A stretch of DNA of 64,000 nucleotides. It comes from Helianthus annuus (lineage: Eukaryota > Streptophyta > Magnoliopsida > Asterales > Asteraceae). The stretch covers positions 91,941,948 through 92,005,947 of the forward strand of contig NC_035438.2 in NCBI RefSeq assembly GCF_002127325.2. The letters are read 5' to 3'. The stretch's first letter is position 1; each line of letters starts with the position of its first letter. Below are positions 44,301-53,840 of this stretch, in pieces. A program made the position numbers and the translations under genes. The notes beneath the pieces are model-generated. The model was given only the letters and a program-made list of their open reading frames with translations, was not told the origin of the DNA and searched no databases.

Positions 44301-44470
44301 CGGGAGGTAATAAATACCAACTAGTATATGGTTGTCTTAATTTTTTTCTTGTAATCTTAAAATTGTGTTTTTGCAGCTTCTATCGATGCCAGTTCGACCC
44401 AGTAGCTGGCGGTGAGATGACTGTGGTGGAGTCCCGCAATTTCTTGAAGCCGGATGAAACCTTTTCTTGA
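41369..44470 (+). CDS. ATG18: PROPPIN / ATG18-type autophagy WD40 protein (4 exons, 382 aa)
   Basis: Exons 41369-42106, 43100-43292, 44183-44306 and 44377-44470 sum to 1149 bases, with GT...AG at every junction and one open frame. The product is a seven-bladed beta-propeller. It has [20 protein letters not shown] near the start, [11 protein letters not shown] and [16 protein letters not shown] in the middle, and the phosphoinositide-binding VRRG at residues 247-250 ([17 protein letters not shown]), split exactly by intron 1. [11 protein letters not shown] follows. The family binds PI3P and acts with ATG2 in phagophore growth. The closest type is ATG18a. I chose the ATG at 41369 because frames open further upstream use only GTG. 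Exon 1 is GC-rich at its 5' end, unlike the AT-rich surroundings. Nothing suggests decay. Confidence 0.93.
42169..42402 (-). mobile_element. tRNA-derived SINE in intron 1, with 17 bp target duplications
   Basis: A 200 bp body (42186-42385) lies between perfect direct repeats TGGTTGTATGTATGAGT (42169-42185 and 42386-42402). On the minus strand it starts with an A-box-like CAGCCCAGTGGGCAGTGG, has a B-box-like GGTACGAATCC, and ends in a T-rich tail (CCCTTTTTTAT). That is the expected layout of a plant SINE transcribed by RNA polymerase III, inserted antisense to the gene. Confidence 0.82.
43574..43919. repeat. Long inverted repeat (MITE-like) in intron 2
   Basis: Arms of about 125-130 bases (43574-43697 and 43787-43919) are near-complementary around a loop of about 90 bases. 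Matching pieces include AAAATAGTCCGC, AACGGAGTTAAGTTTTTTTC, GATACGAGTCGATTGATG and TAAAACTTACCTCGAAAT. A T-run precedes it. Unspliced RNA could fold into a long hairpin. Confidence 0.8.
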
Positions 44471-45391
44471 CAAACAATGAGGTGATCACAAAGCATACAC
44501 CACATGTATCTTGTAAGTTGTGTAATTAAACTACTAGTAAACAAGGTTAGTTTTCATGTGAACGTGTAAATATGTATATTCTGCTCTAATAAGTGCAATT
44601 TCTCTGGTATATTATTTTCAAACACCTCATCGTGGTCGATATAAACATAAAAAAAAAAGAATAATAAAACTAAAAACAAATTACACTGCAATATACAAGA
44701 CATCCATTTTAGAGATTTAATACATGCAACCGTAATCAAATGATACGTTGACCCCTAACTTTTGATCATCGACAATTTTAAGCCTCGTTTTTTTTTTTTT
44801 TCTAATTAACGACTTCACACTTCGTCTTCTCTAACATTTAAATTCTTTGTTTAAATTAGTTATACAAATTTACGCCGCAATGTGCAAGAAATTCTACTTG
44901 TTTTTATAACCACGTTAATGTCATGAACATAACGTGTGTAATAAATTCAAAAACACGCCACGTTATGTGCGGGTACCACACGTTAATATTATCATCGTAA
45001 CGCGTGTAACAAAGTCGTAAATGCAAAGTTGCCGCCGCAATGTGCAGGTAAAAATCTAGTTTTTAACTAATTTTATATAAGAGGGTGTGTTATTGTGCGA
45101 ATTTTAATTTTATAATCATTTTTAACACATTATTATATATTAATTACTGATGTGAATTACTGAATTATGTGAAAAATATGAGAATTCATTCATTCATGGT
45201 CTTCGACATATCACAAGGATATAAAGGATGTAGTCAAAAGGATATAGTCAAATTAACTGATACTAACAATACATGAGAATAAGCACGAGAGATAATTGAT
45301 ACTAACAATACATGAGAATAAGCAGGAGAGATAATTGATATGTGATATATCTTAATTCATTACACTCCTCTTCGATCTATATTTATATTTA
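44471..45391. other. 3' flank of the ATG18-like gene
   Basis: The 3' untranslated region should lie in the first 150-250 bases, but no canonical AATAAA is obvious. At about 44870-45060 come GC-patchy repeats (CGCCGCAATGTGCA, TAACGTGTGTAA) of unknown class, resembling 39870-40215. A duplicated phrase ACTAACAATACATGAGAATA occurs at about 45262 and 45301. Confidence 0.45.
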
Positions 45392-46697
45392 CAGAAAAAA
45401 ATGCTCGGATAGTCGTGTGGTTTGCCCATTTTTCACCTTTAGTCCCTAATTTTCTAAAATTACAGCTATAGTCCCCAACTTTTGCAATTTCGTTCCCGGA
45501 TAGTCCCTGGCGCGAATGAAGGTTAGTTTTTGGTATTAAGCGAATGTGAAATGACCAAAATACCCTTACTAATAACAATATATTAAAACATTAAAAAATC
45601 TAATTAATCCTTATAAATAGGCCCCTACCAATTTCTTAAAAATATAAAACTAACTCTCTACCCCACCCCCACCCCTATTCCCCTCCTTCCTTTTGTCTTC
45701 CCGACAAACCCACCCCCACCGGTTGTTCCGAGCACCCCAAACCCCCACCGCTGTAACTTCGGCCGACCACGCAACTCCGAGCACCAAAACCCTAACCACT
45801 GTAATTCCGGCCGACCACCCAACTCCGAGCACCAAAACCCCCACCACTGTAACTCATCGTAATTCACTCATTCGGAGGATAAATTAGCACACATTCCAGC
45901 TTCATCATCATGATCCTCGATCCAGATTCAATTATTTTCTCCTAATTCAACATCATAAACACTCACTCCGATTGTTATCATCTAACGATTTCCAAACCGT
46001 ATGACGGAGGGTTTTTGAGCTCGAAAATGTGGCTGGTGGAGGATTCTCCGGTGGGTGGTGGTTGTGACGGAGGTGAACCGTAGCGGGAGTGAAGACTCGC
46101 GAGTGTATGTATGGCACAAGGAAACAGGTGAGCTTATAAAGACTTTAGGAGGTCATTCCAGAGCTGTGAACTGTACTAGTTGGAACCCGGTGAACCCACA
46201 TATGGTTGCATCGGCTAGTGATGATCGAACCATACGTATCTGGGGTTTGAAAGACCTGAACTCAAACCACAGTTGCAAGTGTAGGACTTGATAGATAAAA
46301 CTGCGTTTACATCTTATGTTTCTGAATTGTGTAATAATCGATCCTTGGTGCATCAATTGATGGTGGTGGTGGCTTGGTGGTGTGGAGGTGGGAGTTACAG
46401 AGAAGATGGAATAGAGAAAAAGGGGAGACGGAGAAGAAAAAGGGGAGAGGGGTGGGGTAGGCCCACTTTCTTTTATTATTATATAATTAATAAAATATAC
46501 AATTAATAACATTTTTATTAGTAAGGGTATTTTAGTCATTTGGCACCAATCTAACACAAAAATCCAACACCCATCCGCGCTGGGGACTATTCGGGAACGA
46601 AAATTGAAAAGTTAGGGACTATAGAGGTAATTTTAGAAAGTTGGGGACTAAAGGTGAAAAAAGTCCAAACCACAGGGACTATTCGAGCATTTAACTC
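45392..46697. mobile_element. Pack-MULE-like element carrying a WDR26 fragment
   Basis: Terminal inverted repeats of about 180 bases run from ATGCTCGGATAGT... to CCCTTACTAATA on the left, and from TATTAGTAAGGG to ...GGGACTATTCGAGCAT on the right. The 9-mer TTATATTTA flanks it (45383-45391 and 46698-46706), compatible with a Mutator-type duplication, though the word is low in complexity. There is no transposase. Inside are a TATA-like TATAAATAGGCCCC near 45615, a CT-rich leader-like stretch and a captured gene fragment. Confidence 0.68.
46084..46291 (+). pseudogene. Captured WD40 fragment, WDR26-type C-terminus
   Basis: About 60 residues read [20 protein letters not shown], then [20 protein letters not shown] and [14 protein letters not shown], i.e. 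the last two WD blades of WDR26/RanBPM-associated proteins. Similarity begins abruptly, preceded by unrelated sequence, and ends in a premature stop soon after IWGL. It lacks the LisH-CTLH and first blades of the parent, so it cannot supply that function. Confidence 0.8.
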
Positions 46698-46706
46698 TTA
46701 TATTTA

Positions 46707-46868
46707 TTATACACGGTTAACAACATACTTTGTACTTCGAGACTTGAATATATAAACTGATACTACTGGGTAGGGACAAAACTTAGTTAAGAAAAAAAAA
46801 AGTACACCATCGTTACCAAAAAAAAGTACATCGTGTATAATTCTCCCCCTGAATTCAACAAACATCTT
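46707..46868. other. Spacer with copia 3' end
   Basis: Two AAAAAAAAAGTACAyCrT-like phrases (about 46790-46835) and a CTCCCCCTGAATTC tract at about 46843 look like the polypurine tract and LTR start of the minus-strand copia debris that follows. No gene. Confidence 0.4.
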
Positions 46869-47165
46869 TCAATTTGCAAGACCGATCTTGTGTGATAGCT
46901 GCTCGAAACTGCTTCTTGGTAAAGATTTCGTGGATAGGTCAGCTAGATTTTCACTTGATTTGATCCGGGGAACATCAATTTCCCCTTCTTTCTGCAAGTC
47001 ATGTCTTGAAAAAAGCTTTGGTGCGATGTGTTTTGTTCGATCACCCTTGATGTAACCTTCTATGATTTAAGCTATGCAAGCAACATTGTCTTCATGAATA
47101 ATTGTCGCCTCCTTCTTTACCTGTTCTAATCCGCATGCTTCTTATACGTGATCAATCATTGATCT
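46869..47165 (-). pseudogene. Ty1/copia RNase H C-terminal remnant
   Basis: The minus strand reads EATIIHEDNVACIA, a stop, then IKGDRTKHIAPKLF, DLQKEGEIDVPRIKSSENLADL and FEQLSHKIGLAN with a terminal stop. This is the end of a copia polymerase (RNase H region), cut at its 5' side. Which copia lineage is uncertain. Confidence 0.8.
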
Positions 47166-47450
47166 CAAGCACACCAGCATTATATAGTGATATCAATTCT
47201 GTATGATTTGATGACGTTGTAAAAGTGTGTTGTACTGTGATGTAATGCAAATTACATCTGTTTCCTTGCATAGTTTGTATAATATTTCGAGTGGTTTTGT
47301 GTCATTTTATCATTGGTTTTGTATATTATGGTGTCTTGTGTGCTTTGCAGGGTCCCGAGAGTGAAAACGAGCTGAAATGTTGAAGAACAAGCACTCGGGA
47401 GGAGGTTTGGGCTTAGTGAAGGATATTCATGAAATGAAAATGGATATTTG
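47166..47450. other. Unassigned spacer
   Basis: No gene or repeat recognised. It ends at an LTR terminus (TGTCACACCCC) at 47451. Confidence 0.4.
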
Positions 47451-48270
47451 TGTCACACCCCGAAATATCAGACCTGGCGTGACCGGACTGGTATCTTCAG
47501 CACAACGGAAGCAATTAAGCTAAGACTTCTAGAAAACGAATGCCCACTAAGTACTCGAATTCCAATGGTTCTCCTATTCCAACCGTGCCATAATTTGAGA
47601 AAGTAACCTCAGAAAGAAAACATGCGAAAAATTAACATAAAGTTGAGCGAGTTCATTGTTTGTCTCTAAAAGATTTGAAATAAATCTTTTTGAATAACTG
47701 GTTTTTTTTTTGAAATATTGTTGAGAAAACGAATTTAAAAATCATTTTCTTTAGAATGTTTTATGTAAACTTCGTATTCGTGAAACTTCATACTTGTAAC
47801 TAGGGGTGAGCAAAAGGAAAAACCTGACCCTACCCGACTATTACTCGACCCGACCCGAGAATCGATTAAACATAAAATACAGAACCGATTCACTACCCTA
47901 AATATAGGGTCGGTTTCGATCCAAAGGTCCAAGCCGGGTTTCACCATGAAAAGAACCGAGAACCGACCCGACCCGACCCTATTTTATATGAAAATTGGAA
48001 CCGATCTAAATACCTAGGTACTTGGGTTCGAGTCGGGTTGGGTATATTTTCGGTTCGATTCTCGGTTATTTTCCGTCTGGAACTAAACTTGCTCACCCCT
48101 ACTTATAACGCATTATGTTCGTAAAACCTTGTATTCGTAAACTCTTGTGTTTGTAAAATTTGTGTAACCGTCAATGTCCACCTTGACATTCACAACATGC
48201 ATGCATAATCCTATACGCAGTATTTGTATAAAACATGGTATGCAAGTGTAAGTTTGTAGATTGTAACGCG
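47451..48270 (-). repeat. Minus-strand gypsy LTR fragment, interrupted by a MITE
   Basis: It starts with TGTCACACCCCGAAAT, the reverse complement of a gypsy LTR end (...GGGGTGTGACA). It is truncated where a second similar LTR end begins at 48271. Confidence 0.55.
47801..48101. mobile_element. hAT-type MITE (301 bp)
   Basis: Ends TAGGGGTGAGCAAA and its complement (AACTTGCTCACCCCTA) with 8 bp near-identical duplications CTTGTAAC / CTTATAAC (47793-47800 and 48102-48109). The body is rich in ACCCGACC words. No transposase. Confidence 0.85.
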
Positions 48271-49891
48271 TGTCACACCCCAATCGATGGCGGAAACATC
48301 GGGATGAGACGAACAAATTACTCAAAACTCCATAACACTATGTGACAATATAATTTAAATTCGGATTTTATTGCAATACTAAATTGTCATACAAAGATTC
48401 AAAATAAAAGACAACATTGTTTCAAAACATAACATCAAAATGATAAATTAATCTAGGTGTGTATCTAAGTCCACCTAAATTGCGTTTCTTCTCATAAAAT
48501 CATCTCGTCTATCAACCTGCAACATGTATTAAAATATATCAACAAAAAATTGGCGAGTATACAAGTTTTCATACATAGCATAATATAGAATAAAATTGTT
48601 TAAAGTCTCATATCCAACATGAATAACCAATATGCAATTTTACTAAGTATGCGGAAACGGTGTATTATATGTTCAAACACAAGAATAGAACGCGTTAATT
48701 TTGCCTATCCCAAAGAATAACGGGAGGTTAACATGTTTAACTTAACAATACCCCAAGTTTCGTGGGCGGTGCTTTAATCCTATAGCGCTATAATTGTTAA
48801 GGTAGGCTAGCAAAGTTAATGAGCATATATTGACACAAAAAGTTTACATAGCATACAAGTCTAACAAGCATCATATAGTTTCATGTTAAAGCATGGATAG
48901 AGTGTGATTAAAATAGTTTCATGTGAAGTGTGTTTTGTATAACATACATGTTGCACCCAAAGTGATTAAAAGTAAAATGGGTTCGAGTATACTCACGGTT
49001 TTGCAAACTTTCCACTTGATAATCCCGTGAGAATTGTTGGTTGATTAGAATGGAGCACCTTGTCCTTCTACACGAAGAAACATAGGTGTATGAGTATGTG
49101 GAGTTAACGGAAGATTAAATATTCGGAGTTTAAATTTCATGAAAATAACATATGAGAAAGTAATCATCTAGCACACATAATACTTGTTCTTGACACTATG
49201 AAACTCAAAAGAGTTTGAATGTTTTAATGGGTCAAAATGCCCATTATAATCGTGATAGATATCATGGTTTTAGATGATGTAACTTAACATTTGACAAATG
49301 ACCACTAGTTCATCATCAAAAGTTTGGTTACTTAGATAATATATAGGTTATATAATATATCATAGTGTCATATAAGTTAAGCATGAGGTAGGAGGATAAA
49401 TCCTCCATTTAGGAACCTCTTTGTATTTCACATAAGTCATGCATGAGGTAGGAAGTACAAGTCTTCCATTTAGGTACCTCCTTGGTGTTCACCACTACAC
49501 TTGTTGTCATAGACAACAAGGAGGGTCGTGAACCTACAATAAAGAAAGAAATAACTATAACTAATCTATGAAAACATCAAGTGATGTGTGGATTTTCAAG
49601 TAGGATAGCCCAAGCTAACCTTTTAATCACACAACTTCAAGCTTCAAGCTTGTTCATCACTTGTGGGTTAAAACCCTATCAAAAATAGAATGTTTGTGAG
49701 GTTTAAACCTCTGATTTTACATGCCACAACCTTGTTTTTAAGCCCAACTAACCATAGATATGATTATGAGCATAAGGACATAGGAATGTGTATGAGAGAC
49801 CTCATGTTCAAATAGTTTAACAAGTGTTTAAATCAAAACAGAAAGTTTACATCACTTTGGAGCCTGTTTTGGTGATGTTTTAGGCCTTGGT
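48271..49891 (-). repeat. Minus-strand gypsy LTR remnant, target of element A
   Basis: It begins TGTCACACCCCAATCGATGG (an LTR 3' end in reverse) and runs without genes to the insertion of element A. It shares the TATAGCGCTATAGGA palindrome (about 48780) with element E's LTR (18776), suggesting related families. Confidence 0.55.
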
Positions 49892-50343
49892 TGTTAGTGC
49901 ATATGTCTGTTGACTTCGTCTTGAATCGAGTCATGTAACTAGAATAGATAGACCAGGACACGTTGTACGAGAGAAACGGGAAACAGACTTGAAGCAGCCA
50001 CCCCTCACAAAGTGGCTAGGCCACCTCGCACGAGGTGACCAAGTTCATGCGGTCTGGCCAGTTCGTGCGACCTGGGCCAGCTCGTGTGGACTGGTTCGTG
50101 CGGTCTGGCATCTCCTATATATATGTGGTCTTGGGTCTTCATTTCTAGAACTTTTGGATTCCGGTAGCGAAGCTCTGCCGAAGTGTCGCCAGCTCATGTA
50201 ACTTTGACAAATCAATACAAGCGACATTTAAAGTGATTCTACGTGCAAATCTAGCTGTCATAACATCAATACGTCTGATTCCGCCTTTCATATTGATCGA
50301 GAACTCTTCTGAACGACTCGTTTGATCGAATCCCGATCCTACA
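49892..50343 (+). repeat. 5' LTR of element A (452 bp)
   Basis: It runs TGTTAGTGCATATG...CCCGATCCTACA, clearly related to the B and C LTR ends. Between about 50005 and 50115 are near-palindromes, including CACCTCGCACGAGGTG and CCAGTTCGTGCGACCTGG, followed by a TATATATA at 50116. Confidence 0.9.
50116..50123 (+). promoter_or_regulatory. TATA box in A 5' LTR
   Basis: TATATATA directly downstream of the palindrome cluster. Confidence 0.55.
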
Positions 50344-50345
50344 GG

Positions 50346-50360
50346 TGGTATCAGAGCTCA
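50346..50360 (+). other. Element A primer binding site (tRNA-iMet)
   Basis: TGGTATCAGAGCTCA begins two bases after the LTR. Confidence 0.9.
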
Positions 50361-50519
50361 GGAGGAAGAGTTCTTACCATTTCTACACGTTTTTCTCAAA
50401 ATTAATCGTGAATTCGTGGTTAATATGTTTTGTGATATAACACGTAAAATTGAGTTTTAATCAGTTTATGAACAGATTAAACCATAAATCAGATCGAAAA
50501 TTTGATAAAATTTGATAAA

Positions 50520-50978
50520 ATCATGAAATTTTGGACTTAGAAATCTCAAACGAGGTGGAAATTAGTTTGAAAAGTATCAAACAATTTGAATTTTGAACCA
50601 GAACGTTTGAATTTTGTTCAAATCGCATTGAAAATGTTTCAGGTCGTTTGAGAGTGTTGTTCCAGGTCGTACGGTTTGAGTCAGACAGTTTAAAATTTTG
50701 TGCAAGTCGCACGGGTTGATCAGGTCGTTTGAAGTTATACCCAGCTCTTGAATTCCAGGTCGTTTGGCTTTGAACCAGGTCGTTTGATTTCATCAGCTCG
50801 CACGAGTTGATCAGATTGTACCAAATTAATCAGATCGTTTGAACCTCCGCACGAGGTGAATTGTTTACCAGATCGTTTGAATTAATTCTTCCAGGTCGTG
50901 TGGTTTGAGGCTTCCAGCTTGTTCCAAACCCTCAGATCGTTTGAAAATTCTGTTATTTTGAACTCTTGATACCGAAAC
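50520..50978 (+). repeat. Element A leader with TCGTTTGA/TCGCACG motifs
   Basis: About thirteen copies of words such as CAGGTCGTTTGA, CAGATCGTTTGAA and CAGCTCGCACGAG recur up to the gag start. The TCGCACGA form is also in A's LTR. Confidence 0.75.
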
Positions 50979-51342
50979 ATGGAAAACGAATTTTATAACG
51001 CGTTCAGTACTACCTCAGCTACTGCAAGTTCAGTTGCTCAGAACGTAAACATGGAAAATGAAACGGGAACGTTGCAGAAACCCCCAAAGCTGATGAGCAT
51101 TGAAGAATATTACAGTTGGCAAGAACGGTTTGAGAATTGGGTTCAAGCAAACCATTTAAGGTCTTGGGAGTGTATTGAAACTAAGTACGTTCGACCTCGT
51201 TCTGATGTTGGAGTTATAAAGATTATTTCTGAATTTTCGGATAAAGAAAGAGACATGTACAAGGCAGAAAAAATGATGATCAGTCTACTACAACAAGCTG
51301 TGAAAGAAGACATTTTCGTATTACTTCAACATGATGGTAGTG
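50979..51342 (+). pseudogene. gag: Element A gag, 5' portion
   Basis: The ATG at 50979 gives MENEFYNAFSTTSA, followed by MENETGTLQKPPKLMSIEEY and QERFENWVQ, then MMISLLQQAVKEDIFVLLQH. The order matches B and C. The frame is interrupted after HDGS by element C and resumes in phase at 58630. Confidence 0.9.
51338..51342. repeat. Left target duplication of element C (TAGTG)
   Basis: TAGTG precedes TGTAGGATAG and is repeated at 58625-58629. Confidence 0.9.
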
Positions 51343-51762
51343 TGTAGGATAGTTTGTACGACCAAAACGAGTCATTCAGAAGAGTTCTAATCAATACAAG
51401 AGGCAGAAACTAACGTATCGACTTTGAATCAGCTTGATTTACACACAGAATCACTTTAATTGTCTTGTTTATTGATTTGACACGATTACAGATCAAATGA
51501 CATGTCAGCAGCACTTCGGCTCTGGAATCAGCAACTGTTACAAATGATTTGAACAAGGCAGGTATTTACAGGAGTTCCATTCCGTACGAGATGGGTTTCA
51601 CACGAAATGGCTAGCGCCATTTCGTGCGAAATGGCTAGCGCCATTTCGTGCGAAATGGCTTCCTTCTACTTGTTTCTCGTTTTTCTCGAATTTCGTGCCC
51701 TGATCTATCATTCTATTACAAGACTCGATACAAGACGAAGTCGACAGACATATGCACCAACA
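51343..51762 (-). repeat. 3' LTR of element C (420 bp)
   Basis: Holds CCATTTCGTGCGAAATGG twice because of a 24 bp tandem duplication absent from the other LTR (about 51608-51658). The TATA equivalent has mutated to TATTTACA on the plus strand. Confidence 0.9.
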
Positions 51763-53840
51763 ACCTCCCCCTTGGATGTTGACGAAGTCTTCAGTGTCGA
51801 GTCTTCGGCATGTCACATCTTCAGTCTTGATCAGTCTTCGTGTTCTTTCCAAAGTATCTGACAGTTGTAAGCATCCTTCAATCTTTTCTCTACTTCTCTC
51901 TCTCTCTTTTCCAGTAACTCAACCTGGCTTTCAACCATTCATACTCCCCCTTGAATGTTGATCTAACAATCTTCAATAAGCTTTCAGGATCAAAAACTGG
52001 CTCTTGCATCTTCAGACTCCCCTTTGCTAGCAAACTCCCCCTTAAGTTGTTCCGGGATCGCAATCTGACATAGCATTTCCTCAGGTTCATGTTGTCTCCT
52101 GGCTTTCCGTAGTAATAGGATTAGGAACCTGGCTCAAATCTGCACATCTTCAGGAGTCGAAGCCTGGCTAACCTGCCCAGTCTCTACCTTAAAATAATTT
52201 TCACAAATTTAACAATTTTGACAAATTTATAACTCTCTTGTAAGTATCGATCAAAATGATTTAACATTTATATCTTTGATGACCACATGAAAGAATATCT
52301 TTTTTTCTAAACACACTCTCCCAAACCTGTTGTCGTCATGTTTAGCACTCGGAATTTTAAAAATCAGCTTTTCAACATCAGTTGTCGAAAATCTTTTTGG
52401 ATTTTTATTTTTTAATGAAAAGCTGTAAAGAAATATTTACAGACAATATTTTTGTGAGTTTGTGTAAGAGGATCATATCAGTTTATGAGACAAATCACCA
52501 ACACCGTTAAGCTTTAATCATTTTAAGTTCTAAACAATTCACGTAGATTGTCAGTATATTGATGCACTTAAATTTTCACGCAAAGTTCAATTGTTTCGAG
52601 ATACGAGATTAGTGTTTTAATGACTTAAACTTATTCGCGTGTTCCACCTCAGAATATACTCCCGTATCCAGATTTCTATATTCAGTCTTACAGGTGAATG
52701 TACACTAATGATATCTGTAAACGAGTGATGCGAGACCATGAGAGCTCAGGTTAGAACTTCCGTTCAGACAAAGAGATGATGGCTCGTCTTTAGGTGTGTC
52801 CCGTTTGGGGATCTTTTCTTCAACAACACATGATTAGCATTTTTCAATGTTTCATCATTTTTATGCTGAGGGAGGGCTTTAAGATTAAAGCAGTGCAGAG
52901 CATTGTACGAGGACTAGGCTATTGCTTCCGCAAAATCAGAAGTCCTGGTATAATACCCCAGATATCATCAAGCACAAAGACCTAGTATGTCAGAAATAGA
53001 AAATCTTTCAAACAAGATTTCGGGGGTTACCCATATATCCGAGAGATGTTCCCTACGAGATAAGTAAGTATTGATATTTAGGTTTATATCTCGAAAACAA
53101 TCTACTGGATGTATAAAAACCTACTGGCATATCATCAGTGAGATCGTTTATCACATTTGACTTTCCAATTCTTTAGCGTGCTGTGATAGTCCACTGATGT
53201 ACTATCATTTCCTCTTTTTCACAACAAAACCCGTTTTTGAATTTTTCAATGTTTTTGGCTTTTTAGATTTTAGCATGTTTTTGGATTTTTCAAATTTTCG
53301 AAATTTCTAAAAATTTTTACTCCCCCTAAAATCAAAAATATGTTTCAATTTTTGATTTCAAGGAAAATTTGAAAATAAACTGTACAAATAAACTAACAAA
53401 CTGATTTGAATTGCTTTAATTCTCCATCTACCTGGCATAAACAATCAGAACTCCCCTGACAACAAACTATTTTCCCATTATGATTTCAAAACACATAAGT
53501 TTGTTTTAATCAAAATGGTTTTTCCGGAAAATTAGTTTTGTTGAATTCATAAACCACATGTAGGATAGGGGATATATTCATCACATTGTTTCTTCAACCA
53601 TTTGAATGAAAGTTAAATCAAGTTCAAATTAATGACCTTGATTAACCACTTGTAGGTGAAAACCTCTATTTTCAAACACTTGAATGTTCACTTATCAACC
53701 AAACCACTTGTAGGTTGAAATATCATATTGGTGAATTTCTCAAGAAAGATGCCGATTCCTACTCCCCAATTACCAACCTGGGAGTTCCGGCAAGTCAGAA
53801 TTTTAAGTAAACGCTGTCACCCAAGCCTGACCAGCCTTGG
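51763..53840 (-). other. Element C 3' non-coding internal region
   Basis: No gene. It has multiple CTCCCCCTT tracts (51765, 51942, 52032, 53318), the first abutting the LTR. It shares long blocks in the same order with B and A, such as TTTTTGTGAGTTTGTGTAAG (52452), GGGGGTTACCCATATATCC (53027) and TACTATCATTTCCTCTTT (53200). Confidence 0.75.

Noticed and set aside
45657..45887. Pro/Thr- or Gly/Val-rich frames on both strands
   Set aside because: Products of imperfect repeats in a C-rich leader-like stretch inside the Pack-MULE-like element.
46153..46557. 134-codon minus-strand frame
   Set aside because: Antisense to the WDR26-like fragment and the terminal repeat.
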